Shown here: positions 7,258 through 13,834 of the stretch, in pieces
How the letters are laid out: each line of letters opens with the position of its first letter
Position numbering within the stretch: position 1 is the first letter of the stretch
Assembly: GCA_009703445.1 (NCBI GenBank)
Contig: WLGA01000016.1
Span: forward strand, 1 to 13,834
Direction of reading: 5' to 3'
DNA: 13,834 nucleotides
Source: Actinomycetota bacterium
GTDB lineage: Bacteria; Actinomycetota; Actinomycetes; Actinomycetales; Microbacteriaceae
Position numbers and translations under genes: made by a program
The notes under the pieces: model-generated
Database searches by the model: none
Seen by the model: only the letters and a program-made list of their open reading frames with translations
Told to the model about the DNA's origin: nothing

Positions 7258-7859
7258 CAGAGGGTTATCTGCTTAGAGAAACCAGAGAACAATTTGTCCC
7301 CAATACCGCCGACATTCTTCAGGTCTTCGAGTTTCTTGAATCCTCCGTTTGCGCTTCGCCAGTCGATAATCCTGCCAGCTAGCGCCGGCCCAACTCCTGG
7401 AAGCGATTCAAGTTCGGCCTGCGAGGCGCGATTGATTGAGATTAGGCCACTGCCTGAAGATCCATCACCAACCGACTCGTTTACTCGCTCTCCCACAGCG
7501 AGCACGAATATCTGCTCCCCGTCGGTTAGTGTTCGGGCTAGGTTCACGCTGGCCTGATCGGCCTTTGCCAAGAATCCACCGGATGCAACAACCGCATCGA
7601 TGAGTCGCGAGCCAACTTCAAGTGAGTAAATGCCCGGATAGCGAACCTGCCCAACAATGTGGATGAAAAAATTTGGCTTTTGGATTTCAATCGGAGTCGG
7701 GTTGGCAGTGGCCGAGACTTCGCCGGTCGCTGAGTCTCTCGAGACCGTATTGATGATGAATGCGGCTAAAGCAACCAAGACCAAAAGGGCCCCAACCAGT
7801 CTGCGACTCGGGCCGGGTTGCCTCATCAAGGCCCTGACGCGCGCAAACAGTTCATCCAT
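7257..7859 (-). CDS. comEA: ComEA DNA receptor (SLBB plus helix-hairpin-helix)
   Basis: ComEA is a membrane-anchored, extracytoplasmic double-stranded DNA receptor for competence. The 200-residue protein has a short cytoplasmic N-terminus, one transmembrane helix (about 20-38), an acidic/Thr/Pro linker, an SLBB-like domain (about 65-122: IHIVGQVRYPGIYSL and VGSRLIDAVVASGG) and a C-terminal helix-hairpin-helix pair (139-200) with INRASQAELESLPGVGPALA and the second hairpin LKNVGGIGDKL. All parts expected of Gram-positive ComEA are present. ATG 7859 lies four bases after the T-run of the leuS terminator with no ordinary ribosome binding site. ATG 7826 (189 aa) has AGGG five bases upstream and keeps the whole membrane anchor, so it is a serious alternative. 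The stop overlaps the possible comEC ATG (TGATG). Confidence 0.94.
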   Translation of the reverse strand: MDELFARVRALMRQPGPSRRLVGALLVLVALAAFIINTVSRDSATGEVSATANPTPIEIQKPNFFIHIVGQVRYPGIYSLEVGSRLIDAVVASGGFLAKADQASVNLARTLTDGEQIFVLAVGERVNESVGDGSSGSGLISINRASQAELESLPGVGPALAGRIIDWRSANGGFKKLEDLKNVGGIGDKLFSGFSKQITL

Positions 7860-7863
7860 GCAG

Positions 7864-7902
7864 AAAAACTAAGGCCACCCCGAATACTCGAGATGGCCTT
7901 AG
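7864..7902 (-). terminator. Intrinsic terminator after leuS, adjoining the comEA start
   Basis: On the minus strand CTAAGGCCA (7902-7894) pairs perfectly with TGGCCTTAG (7877-7869). The stem can extend inward through TCTC/GGGG (with U-G pairs) and GA/TC to a GTAT loop, about 15 bp in all. TTTTT (7868-7864) follows. It lies 22 bases after the leuS stop, and its T-run ends four bases before ATG 7859 of comEA, so leuS and comEA are probably separate transcription units or linked only by readthrough. Confidence 0.88.
7866..7871 (-). promoter_or_regulatory. Candidate leaderless -10 box for comEA
   Basis: TAGTTT (7871-7866, minus strand) fits TAnnnT. It is followed by six bases and then the A of ATG 7859, the spacing expected for a leaderless transcript, which is common in actinobacteria. 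It overlaps the 3' side and T-run of the leuS terminator. No convincing -35 was seen. T-rich terminator tracts easily give such matches by chance. Confidence 0.3.
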
Positions 7903-7924
7903 AAGTTATCTGTTGAGAGAGTCT

Positions 7925-10432
7925 CTATTTGGTAGCTATGTTGACAAGCTTTGGCGCGCGCACGATTACGTTTGCCACTTCCTTGTCGCCGATTGCTTTC
8001 TTCACCGCATCTGATGCCAACGCAAGGTCACGCAGTGCATCCTCGGTGATGTCGACAGGAACCTCAAACTTGTCGCGCACCTTGCCGTCGACCTGAGCAA
8101 TAGCGATGATCGAGCTCTCGACCAGCAGTGAAAGATCTGCCTCTGCAAGCTGAGCCAGAGCAACGCCAGGTTCGTGACCCAGCTTCTGCCACATGTCCTC
8201 TGCAGTGTATGGCGCGAACAAAGACAGTGCCTTCGCAACGGTCTCGGCGGCTTCACGAACGGCAGGGTCAGCGCCACCGGCGGCACCGTCAATTGCCTTT
8301 CGAAGTGCGTTTACCAATTCCATGATCTTTGCTACACCGACGTTGAATTTGAAGTTTTCAATCAGTGGTCCGAAGTCACGAAGGAATGAGTGAGTTGCCT
8401 TGCGAAGCTCGGCATTTCCGCCAACTGGCGACAGCCCAGGGGCAGACTTAACGTCGTTTGCCGCGCGCCAAGCGCGAGCCAGGAACTTGGCCGAACCTGC
8501 AGGCGAAACGTCAGCCCAGTCGATGTCTTCTTCTGGTGGGCCCGCGAAGGACATGGTCAAACGAACAGCGTCAACGCCGTGTTCGTCAAGCTGCTCGCTC
8601 AGCGCAACTAGGTTTCCGCGTGACTTTGACATCGCGCTGCCACCCATCAAAACCATTCCCTGGTTCAACAGGCGCGTAAACGGTTCTTCGAAGTCAAGAT
8701 AGCCGAGGTCGTGAAGGACTTTGGTCACGAAGCGTGCGTAAAGCAGGTGCAGAATCGCGTGGGTGACTCCGCCGACATACTGGTCGACCGGCGCCCAAGC
8801 CTTGGCTTCTTCAACAGGGAAGGCTACCTCGGTCGAATTCGGTGACAGGAAGCGCAAGAAATACCAGGATGAGTCCACGAAGGTGTCCATGGTGTCTGTG
8901 TCGCGCTTGGCAGGCATTCCACACTTAGGGCAGGCAACGTTGACCCAATCGGTCGCTCCGCCAAGAGGCGAAGTTCCCTTTGGCTTCAGGTCGAGACCCT
9001 CGGCCGATGGAAGAAGTACAGGAAGTTGATCCGCAGGGACCGGAACCTCTCCACACATTTCGCAGTGAATGATCGGAATCGGAGTGCCCCAGTAGCGCTG
9101 GCGCGAGATTAGCCAGTCGCGGAGTCTGAAGTTCTTAGTCTTCTTGCCCTTACCATCGGCTTCAAGGATGGCGGCAATCTTGTCGATTGCTGCCAACTTG
9201 TCCAGACCGTCTAACGGGCCCGAGTTGATCAAGGTTCCGTTGCCGGTAGTCGGGGCATCACCGGTTGCCGGGTCAATAGATGCGCCAGCTTCATCCTTGA
9301 CGTCAACGACGGTGCGGATTGGAAGGTTCATAGCCTTCGCGAATTCGAAGTCACGCTGGTCGTGAGCCGGAACAGCCATGATGGCGCCGTGACCATAGTC
9401 AGCTAGAACGTAGTCAGAAGCCCAGATCGATAGTTTTTCACCGTTCACCGGGTTGATCGCGAAACGCCCAAGATCGACGCCGGTCTTTGGGCGGTCGGTT
9501 GCGAGGCGCTCGATGTCGTTCGACTGCTTCACCATTTCGAGGTACTTGGTGAAAGCCTTCTGAATCTCTGGGTTCGAATCTGCGGCAAGCTCGGCGGCCA
9601 GTGCGCTGTCTGCTGCGACAACCATGAAGGTTGCACCGAACAGTGTGTCTGGGCGGGTGGTGAATACGGTTACCGGCTCGGTGCGGCCTTCGATCTCAAA
9701 CTGCACATCGGCACCGTGTGATCGGCCGATCCAGTTGCGCTGCATCGAAAGCACCTTGGATGGCCAGTTGCCCTCAAGGGTGTCTAGATCGTCAAGTAGA
9801 CGGTCGGCATAGTCGGTGACCTTGAAGTACCACTGAGTCAGAGCCTTCTTGGTAACTACGCTGTCGCAACGCTCACACAACCCCTGAACAACCTGCTCGT
9901 TTGCAAGCACGGTCTGGCAGCTTGGGCACCAGTTCACGTTTGAGTTCTTGCGGTATGCGAGACCCTTGTTGTAGAACTCGAGGAAGAGCCACTGGTTCCA
10001 CTGGTAGTAGATCGGGTCCGAGGTTACGAGAACGCGATCCCAGTCGAATGAGCAGGCATAGCGTCGCATGGATGACTTCTGCTGCGCGATGTTGTCGTAG
10101 GTCCAGCCCTTAGGGTCTAGGCCGCGCTTGATTGCCGCGTTCTCCGCTGGCAACCCGAAGCTGTCCCACCCGATCGGGTGCATTACGTTGAAGCCCTTTT
10201 GAACCCAGTAGCGCGAGATTACGTCTCCCAGCGCATAAGCCTCGGCGTGACCCATGTGCAAGTCGCCAGATGGGTACGGAAACATGTCGAGAACATACTT
10301 CTTTGGGCGGGTGTCGCCCTGGTTTCCTGAGGCAAAAGGACGCAGCTCATCCCATACTGGCAACCACTTCTCTTGGATGGCGGCTACGTCGTATTCGTTC
10401 TCGGCCGTTTCGGGCGCGTTTTGCTCAGTCAT
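7925..10432 (-). CDS. leuS: Leucyl-tRNA synthetase
   Basis: LeuRS charges tRNA-Leu with leucine and edits misactivated amino acids. The 835-residue protein is a complete class Ia synthetase: HMGH (59-62) as the HIGH motif; a zinc site C169-PS-C172 and C186-ER-C189; the CP1 editing domain with TTRPDTLFGATF (258-269) and VPAHDQRDFEFA (354-365), including the conserved editing Asp; a leucine-specific region with a second Cys pair set (457/460 and 501/504); DTDTMDTFVDSSWYF (511-525); and AMSKS (600-604) in place of KMSKS. The catalytic lysine of MSKS is kept. An anticodon-binding domain and a C-terminal tail follow. ATG 10432 has only a weak upstream purine stretch (GCGAG). It is 56 bases downstream of pabB and ends in its own terminator. 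No T-box leader is visible in that 56-base gap. Confidence 0.98.
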   Translation of the reverse strand: MTEQNAPETAENEYDVAAIQEKWLPVWDELRPFASGNQGDTRPKKYVLDMFPYPSGDLHMGHAEAYALGDVISRYWVQKGFNVMHPIGWDSFGLPAENAAIKRGLDPKGWTYDNIAQQKSSMRRYACSFDWDRVLVTSDPIYYQWNQWLFLEFYNKGLAYRKNSNVNWCPSCQTVLANEQVVQGLCERCDSVVTKKALTQWYFKVTDYADRLLDDLDTLEGNWPSKVLSMQRNWIGRSHGADVQFEIEGRTEPVTVFTTRPDTLFGATFMVVAADSALAAELAADSNPEIQKAFTKYLEMVKQSNDIERLATDRPKTGVDLGRFAINPVNGEKLSIWASDYVLADYGHGAIMAVPAHDQRDFEFAKAMNLPIRTVVDVKDEAGASIDPATGDAPTTGNGTLINSGPLDGLDKLAAIDKIAAILEADGKGKKTKNFRLRDWLISRQRYWGTPIPIIHCEMCGEVPVPADQLPVLLPSAEGLDLKPKGTSPLGGATDWVNVACPKCGMPAKRDTDTMDTFVDSSWYFLRFLSPNSTEVAFPVEEAKAWAPVDQYVGGVTHAILHLLYARFVTKVLHDLGYLDFEEPFTRLLNQGMVLMGGSAMSKSRGNLVALSEQLDEHGVDAVRLTMSFAGPPEEDIDWADVSPAGSAKFLARAWRAANDVKSAPGLSPVGGNAELRKATHSFLRDFGPLIENFKFNVGVAKIMELVNALRKAIDGAAGGADPAVREAAETVAKALSLFAPYTAEDMWQKLGHEPGVALAQLAEADLSLLVESSIIAIAQVDGKVRDKFEVPVDITEDALRDLALASDAVKKAIGDKEVANVIVRAPKLVNIATK

Positions 10433-10455
10433 TTACTCGCTTTTCGTGAAATCTC

Positions 10456-10497
10456 TGGGCTTGAAAACCCTTAGGTAAAGGTTACCAATCAAGCCCA
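10456..10497 (-). repeat. Nested inverted repeat at the pabB-leuS junction
   Basis: TGGGCTTGA (10456-10464) and TCAAGCCCA (10489-10497) are perfect 9-base inverted arms enclosing 24 bases. Those contain a second perfect inverted repeat, GGTAA-AGG-TTACC (10474-10486). The right arm covers the pabB stop codon. On the minus strand the structure is followed by GAGATTTCACG, not a T-run, so it is not a standard intrinsic terminator. It would lie in the 5' leader of leuS or the 3' end of the pabB message. Confidence 0.6.
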
Positions 10498-11790
10498 TGG
10501 GTCCGGTGCGTTTAGAGCGGCGAGTAGGGCCCTTGCTTTAAGTTTCGTTTCCTCGAGTTCAGCCATCGGATCGGAGTCAATCGTGATGCCGCCGCCCACT
10601 CCTATGGTGGCCACGCCATCCTTGAAAACAATGCTTCGGATGGTCATTGAGAACTCGGAAGAACCATCCGCAGCCAAATAGCCAATGCAACCCGAGTAGA
10701 AACCACGTGGGCCTCGTTCGAGATTTTGGATGATCTCCATGGCACGGATCTTCGGCGCGCCGGTCATGGACCCACCTGGGAAGGCCGCCAAAACCGCTGA
10801 CCAGGCAGTCTCGCTTTCCTCGAGTTGGCCGGTGACAGTGCTCACCAGCTGATGAACAGTCGCGTAGGTCTCGATTTCAAATAGTTTCGGAACTGCAACC
10901 GACCCGACAACTGACACTTTCCCGATGTCGTTTCGCATCAAGTCGACGATCATCAGGTTTTCGGCACGCTCTTTGGGGTCGGACTGCAGCTCATTAGCGA
11001 TTGCTATGTCCAGTTCAGGAGTAGCACCTCGAGGTCTGGTGCCCTTGATTGGCTTTGTGCTCACTTGGCCGAAAGGTTTCACCCTCAAGAACTGCTCTGG
11101 CGATGAAGACGCAACGGATGTCTCGCCCAACTTCAGGAAGGTCGAATAGGGAGCAGGGTTGGACTTTCTGAGTCGCAGGAATACCGCTAGCGGATCCTCG
11201 GCTGTTTGAACGATTATTTCGTTGGTTAGGCACACCTGATAGACATCGCCAACAGAGATGTGACTCTGCGCCTGTCGAATCATATTCAGGTATTGCTCTT
11301 CGCTATGCCTAAGGACGCCGGACGCAAGGCCTTCTTCATTCTTTTGAGCATGGAGGTAGTTGGCCACCTGCCCACCCGAGAGCCCGAGTCGCAAAAGCGC
11401 GGCGTGGTGCCAAAAGTCAAAGTCGTTCTGGTCTTCGAAAATGCCAACGAAGTAGATCCCCTGAGCCTTGTGATCGAAGACTATCGCACGGCTTGCCTCA
11501 ATGAACTGTTCCTGACCTTCGTATGACAAAGCCCCGACGAGCCCAGGCCGCCAGTCAAATGGAAGTTCCAGTTCTGACTCATATTCCATCCGAGCAAGAG
11601 CCAGAGAAATGTCATCTTGACCGGATGAAAGGGCACTTGAGATTAGATTTCCGGCTCCAAGAACCGAAAATCGCCCGTCCTCAGAAAATTCGCGGTCAAA
11701 CCAAAATGCGGCCGATTCACTGGCATAAAACTGCACAAATACATCTGCAGGATGAACCCATCCGGCAAGGTAGGCACTATGCAGCTGCAT
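10489..11790 (-). CDS. pabB: Aminodeoxychorismate synthase component I
   Basis: PabB converts chorismate, with ammonia from PabA glutaminase, to 4-amino-4-deoxychorismate on the way to p-aminobenzoate and folate. The 433-residue protein has a divergent N-terminal half and a conserved chorismate-binding C-terminal half: SSSPEQFL (228-235), PIKGTRPRG (247-255), DPKERAENLMIVDLMRND (271-288), GSMTGAPK (340-347), and GVGGGIT (397-403). The PIKGT motif with Lys249 identifies PabB, because anthranilate synthase (TrpE) has PIAGT at this position. ATG 11790 has an excellent AGGAGT five bases upstream (11800-11795). There is no PabA domain or pabA gene in the window, so the glutaminase must be encoded elsewhere. 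The gene is divergent from the likely pabC. Confidence 0.95.
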   Translation of the reverse strand: MQLHSAYLAGWVHPADVFVQFYASESAAFWFDREFSEDGRFSVLGAGNLISSALSSGQDDISLALARMEYESELELPFDWRPGLVGALSYEGQEQFIEASRAIVFDHKAQGIYFVGIFEDQNDFDFWHHAALLRLGLSGGQVANYLHAQKNEEGLASGVLRHSEEQYLNMIRQAQSHISVGDVYQVCLTNEIIVQTAEDPLAVFLRLRKSNPAPYSTFLKLGETSVASSSPEQFLRVKPFGQVSTKPIKGTRPRGATPELDIAIANELQSDPKERAENLMIVDLMRNDIGKVSVVGSVAVPKLFEIETYATVHQLVSTVTGQLEESETAWSAVLAAFPGGSMTGAPKIRAMEIIQNLERGPRGFYSGCIGYLAADGSSEFSMTIRSIVFKDGVATIGVGGGITIDSDPMAELEETKLKARALLAALNAPDPWA

Positions 11791-11876
11791 CTTGACTCCT
11801 GTGTGGATGGCGATTGGGTTGGGAATGAATCTTCATCTAGATTAGACGCAAAGAACCCAGAGCCAGGAGGTGTGCG
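11791..11876. promoter_or_regulatory. Divergent pabB/pabC promoter region
   Basis: Only 86 bases separate the two start codons, and both genes have near-ideal ribosome binding sites (AGGAGT for pabB, AGGAGGT at 11865-11871 for pabC). A plausible pabC promoter is TTGGGT (11814-11819), an 18-base spacer and TAGATT (11838-11843). On the other strand TAATCT (11845-11840) is a possible pabB -10, so the two -10 elements would share the AT-rich TAGATTA. Opposing polymerases would then compete, giving linked control. These are assignments by eye. Confidence 0.4.
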
Positions 11877-12671
11877 ATGCCGGATGAAGTTCAGTTTTTC
11901 TGCTTCCGCGACAATGCCCTGGTTTTGGTGACCGAAGGGCAGCAATCCGAGGTTCAACTCGAGGTTGCTGACAGCTGGTTGGTCGAGGATGGTCGAGCAA
12001 GAAGCCTAGAAGCCCACTTCGACCGCTTCGCCTGCTGGGTGAGCGAAGTTAGCCCAGACTGTGGGCCTTCATTACCCGCATTCTTTGAAGCCGTGAAGAG
12101 CAAGATTCCGAGCGAGGGTCGTTGGTTCCCGCGAATCGAGTTTCATGCCGAGGCCGAGGCTCCGAACCACCTGTTTTTGCGCCTTAGAAAGGCACCGGAT
12201 CAACTTGGTGACGTTGTCCTTTGGACTTTGCCAGACGCAGACCCGAGGCAAAACCCATCGGTTAAGGGACCAGACCTCAGCCTAGGCATGCAAATGCGAC
12301 GAAACGCAAAAATGCACGGTGCCGATGAAGCCGTAATTCTTAGCGAGTCGGGTTATGTGCTCGAGGGAGCACTTAGTTCACTGGTTTGGTGGCGAGGAGA
12401 CGTTCTTTGCTCCAGCTCGGATGACCTCCCTTGGCTTCCTAGCGTTACCCGTGGTGAGATTTTCAACATCGCCACCCAGATGGGGCACCAGACCAGAACC
12501 GAAAGAGTCAAGCCAGCCGACTTGGTTGGGCTTGAGATCTGGGCGCTCAGTTCACTCCAAGGAATTCGGGTTGTTTCATCCTGGATTGACCTTGGCGGCC
12601 CGGTTGGCAAAGCGATGCATTTCGACGCTTTCAGCAAGCGACTTCGGATGTTGTCTACCTCGATTAGCTAG
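11877..12671 (+). CDS. pabC: Class IV PLP aminotransferase, probable 4-amino-4-deoxychorismate lyase
   Basis: The 264-residue protein belongs to the fold-type IV PLP enzymes (ADC lyase, branched-chain and D-amino-acid aminotransferases). Seen in order: AHFDRF (46-51); the probable PLP lysine K130 in NPSVKGPDLSLG; GADEAVILSESGYVLEGALSSLVWWRGD (148-175), with the conserved Glu163 and a variant of the S-N-L-F motif (here SSLVW); and SVTRGEIFNIA (189-199), the LPGxTR-like cofactor phosphate segment. ADC lyase is preferred to the aminotransferases because the gene is divergent from and adjacent to pabB. PabC would eliminate pyruvate from aminodeoxychorismate to give p-aminobenzoate. The start ATG has AGGAGGT five bases upstream. 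The exact substrate cannot be fixed from sequence alone. Confidence 0.82.
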   Translation: MPDEVQFFCFRDNALVLVTEGQQSEVQLEVADSWLVEDGRARSLEAHFDRFACWVSEVSPDCGPSLPAFFEAVKSKIPSEGRWFPRIEFHAEAEAPNHLFLRLRKAPDQLGDVVLWTLPDADPRQNPSVKGPDLSLGMQMRRNAKMHGADEAVILSESGYVLEGALSSLVWWRGDVLCSSSDDLPWLPSVTRGEIFNIATQMGHQTRTERVKPADLVGLEIWALSSLQGIRVVSSWIDLGGPVGKAMHFDAFSKRLRMLSTSIS

Positions 12672-12708
12672 AACTGAAAATCAGGGCAACTTCGCAGCTA
12701 AAGCGACT

Positions 12709-12714
12709 TAAGAT
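12709..12714 (+). promoter_or_regulatory. Candidate leaderless -10 box for dedA
   Basis: TAAGAT fits TAnnnT and is separated by six bases (TGAGCC) from the GTG start at 12721, so a transcript would begin at or next to the start codon. There is no good ribosome binding site before this GTG, which fits leaderless translation. No clear -35 is visible in 12680-12692. Readthrough from pabC, 49 bases upstream, is the alternative. Confidence 0.35.
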
Positions 12715-12720
12715 TGAGCC

Positions 12721-13362
12721 GTGAACGACATTCTCAACTGGCTAATCGACACCGTGCAGAGTGTGTCTCCCCTGCTCCGCAACCTCCTTGCCGGTCTAGC
12801 CATCATGTGCGAAACATCGCTGTTTATCGGATTGATCATTCCTGGCGACACGGTCGTTCTAGTTGCCTCTACTGGCGTTGTCGACATCCTTGATTTCTTC
12901 TTCTTGTTGGGAGCAGTGTTACTCGGATCGCTACTCGGTGAAACTCTTGGCTTCTTTCTCGGGCGCCTTTTCGGCCCGCGAATTCGTCAGAGCAAGCTGG
13001 GTCAGCGTTTGGGTGAGAAAAACTGGCAGTTAGCCGACCGTTTTGTCGAGCGTCGCGGAGGCGTTGCTGTCGCTATTTCAAGGTTCCTTCCGGTTCTGCA
13101 TTCACTTGTCCCTGTGGTCGCAGGAATGACGACGATGCGCTACCGAGTTTTCATCAGCTGGACCGTGGCCGCCTGTGCCGTCTGGGCGAGCGCCTATGTC
13201 AGCGTCGGCTACTTGGCTCGCAGCGCTTACGAGCAAATCGCGGGTCAACTCAAGTGGGGCGGATTGGCTTTCGTCGCAATCATTTTGATTTTCATGATCA
13301 TCGTTCACTTCGGAAAACAGAGGCTTGAGATTGCCGCCGAAAAGATGGCAGAGGAGAAATAG
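12721..13362 (+). CDS. DedA-family membrane protein (VTT/SNARE-associated domain)
   Basis: DedA proteins are polytopic membrane proteins; some members have been identified as undecaprenyl-phosphate or phospholipid flippases/scramblases, and mutants show envelope and pH defects. The 213-residue protein shows the family motifs in order: ETSLFIGLIIPGDTVVLVA (31-49, with the re-entrant E...PG element), GSLLGETLGFFLGRLFG (69-85), FVERRGGVAVAISRFLPVLHSLVP (109-132) and AGMTTMRYRVFISW (134-147), then two C-terminal helices and a charged tail. Common DedA sequences have GD and an Arg in the FxR-P-xxR element; here these read GE (74-75) and FLPVLH, so the usual second Arg is His. GTG 12721 is the first possible start, because an in-frame TGA lies at 12715. 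It is followed two bases later by the SRAP gene. Confidence 0.9.
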   Translation: MNDILNWLIDTVQSVSPLLRNLLAGLAIMCETSLFIGLIIPGDTVVLVASTGVVDILDFFFLLGAVLLGSLLGETLGFFLGRLFGPRIRQSKLGQRLGEKNWQLADRFVERRGGVAVAISRFLPVLHSLVPVVAGMTTMRYRVFISWTVAACAVWASAYVSVGYLARSAYEQIAGQLKWGGLAFVAIILIFMIIVHFGKQRLEIAAEKMAEEK

Positions 13363-13364
13363 TC

Positions 13365-13834
13365 ATGTGTGGTCGTTTTGTGGTTGCTCGCACGGTCGGT
13401 GAAATCCAGACCATTTTTGAAGCCGACGAAATCATTGGCGAACTGCCCGGAATTTCTTATAACGTCGCCCCTACTCAGCCAATCGCCATCATTGTTGATC
13501 GCGCTTTCGAGAAAGCCCCGGATGGGTCTCCGCTCGGTGAGCTCAGTCGTGAGATTCACTCGGCTCGCTGGGGTCTCGTGCCTCGCTGGTCGAAAGGCCC
13601 AGCCGAAGGCACCCCGCTGATTAACGGACGCATCGAGAGCCTGCTTGAGAAGCCTTCCTTCAAAGATTCGGTGGTTCGTCGTCGCTGTGTGATTCCAGCT
13701 TCGGGTTACTACGAATGGCACGTCGCCGCCGACGGCACCAAGCAACCTTTTTACATCAATGCCGGCACGGATGGAATGTTTGCGCTTGCCGGTCTGTATG
13801 AGTGGTGGGCCGACCCAACCAAGGATGCCAAGGA
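13365..13834 (+). CDS. SRAP-domain protein (HMCES/YedK), abasic-site DNA-protein crosslinker (3' end outside window)
   Basis: SRAP proteins bind single-stranded DNA and form a covalent thiazolidine link between Cys2 and abasic sites, shielding them from cleavage. The 156 residues visible begin MCGRF, so Cys2 becomes N-terminal after Met removal. Also present are YNVAPTQP (32-39), ARWGLVPRWSK (67-77), the NARxE-like motif as NGRIES (87-92), RCVIPASGYYEW (107-118, with active-site Glu117) and FALAGLYEWW (139-148). The catalytic His of the C-terminal HxRMP-type motif would be beyond the window. ATG 13365 starts two bases after the dedA stop with GAGGAG (13351-13356) eight bases upstream, so dedA and this gene form an operon. 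The Ala-to-Gly and Thr-to-Ser changes in NARxET are mild departures from the usual motif. Confidence 0.93.
   Translation, partial: MCGRFVVARTVGEIQTIFEADEIIGELPGISYNVAPTQPIAIIVDRAFEKAPDGSPLGELSREIHSARWGLVPRWSKGPAEGTPLINGRIESLLEKPSFKDSVVRRRCVIPASGYYEWHVAADGTKQPFYINAGTDGMFALAGLYEWWADPTKDAK

Noticed and set aside
8620..8640. AMSKS in place of KMSKS in LeuRS as a possible defect
   Set aside because: The catalytic MSKS core is intact and, from general knowledge, this variant occurs in other actinobacterial LeuRS proteins.
10433..10488. T-box or leucine-responsive leader for leuS
   Set aside because: The gap to pabB is only 56 bases, too short for a T-box, and no leader peptide with Leu codons or T-run terminator is visible.
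10489..11790. Anthranilate synthase component I (trpE) instead of pabB
   Set aside because: The motif is PIKGT (Lys249), typical of PabB; TrpE has PIAGT. The neighbouring class IV aminotransferase also fits pabB.
1..13834. Mobile element, CRISPR, tRNA or phage content
   Set aside because: No transposase or integrase, terminal repeats, direct-repeat array or tRNA cloverleaf was seen; the genes are housekeeping and closely packed.

Overview
The window looks like a core chromosomal segment of an actinobacterium, most likely a small-genome freshwater member of the Microbacteriaceae (Rhodoluna/Aquiluna-like). The reasons are the block leuS-comEA-comEC-holA / rpsT / lepA-hemW with rpsT on the opposite strand (an actinobacterial arrangement), actinobacterial-type N-termini of LepA and HemW, moderate GC by eye, very short intergenic gaps and frequent TTG/GTG starts. 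The genus is an inference from style, not from a database match.

Layout, left to right. Positions 1-752 (minus): 5' part of hemW, running off the left edge. 753-2612 (minus): lepA (EF4), whose stop codon directly abuts the in-frame TTG start of hemW. 2613-2826: divergent lepA/rpsT control region with two small hairpins. 2827-3087 (plus): rpsT (S20) with a strong intrinsic terminator. 3138-4331 (minus): a CynX/NimT-type MFS permease, overlapping the holA stop by one base. 4331-5293 (minus): holA (DNA polymerase III delta). 5321-7252 (minus): comEC, with a likely 5' frameshift. 7257-7859 (minus): comEA. 7925-10432 (minus): leuS, with an intrinsic terminator that ends only four bases before the comEA ATG. 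10489-11790 (minus): pabB. 11791-11876: short divergent promoter region. 11877-12671 (plus): class IV aminotransferase, probably pabC. 12721-13362 (plus): DedA-family membrane protein. 13365-13834 (plus): SRAP/HMCES (YedK) protein, running off the right edge.

The genes fall into translation (leuS, rpsT, lepA), DNA uptake and replication (comEA, comEC, holA), p-aminobenzoate/folate synthesis (pabB and pabC, divergently transcribed), haem-related radical SAM chemistry (hemW), membrane functions (MFS, DedA) and abasic-site protection (SRAP). I see no tRNA, rRNA, CRISPR array, insertion sequence or phage gene, and no gene-free stretch over 300 bases.

This is mostly an ordinary housekeeping region and I do not see a new multi-gene system. 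The items most worth a second look are the broken or shifted 5' end of comEC, a comEA start apparently nested in the leuS terminator with a leaderless-type -10 box (a similar pattern precedes dedA), an MFS gene coupled to holA inside a conserved block, an internal lipobox-like motif in ComEC, and a nested inverted repeat spanning the pabB stop codon upstream of leuS.
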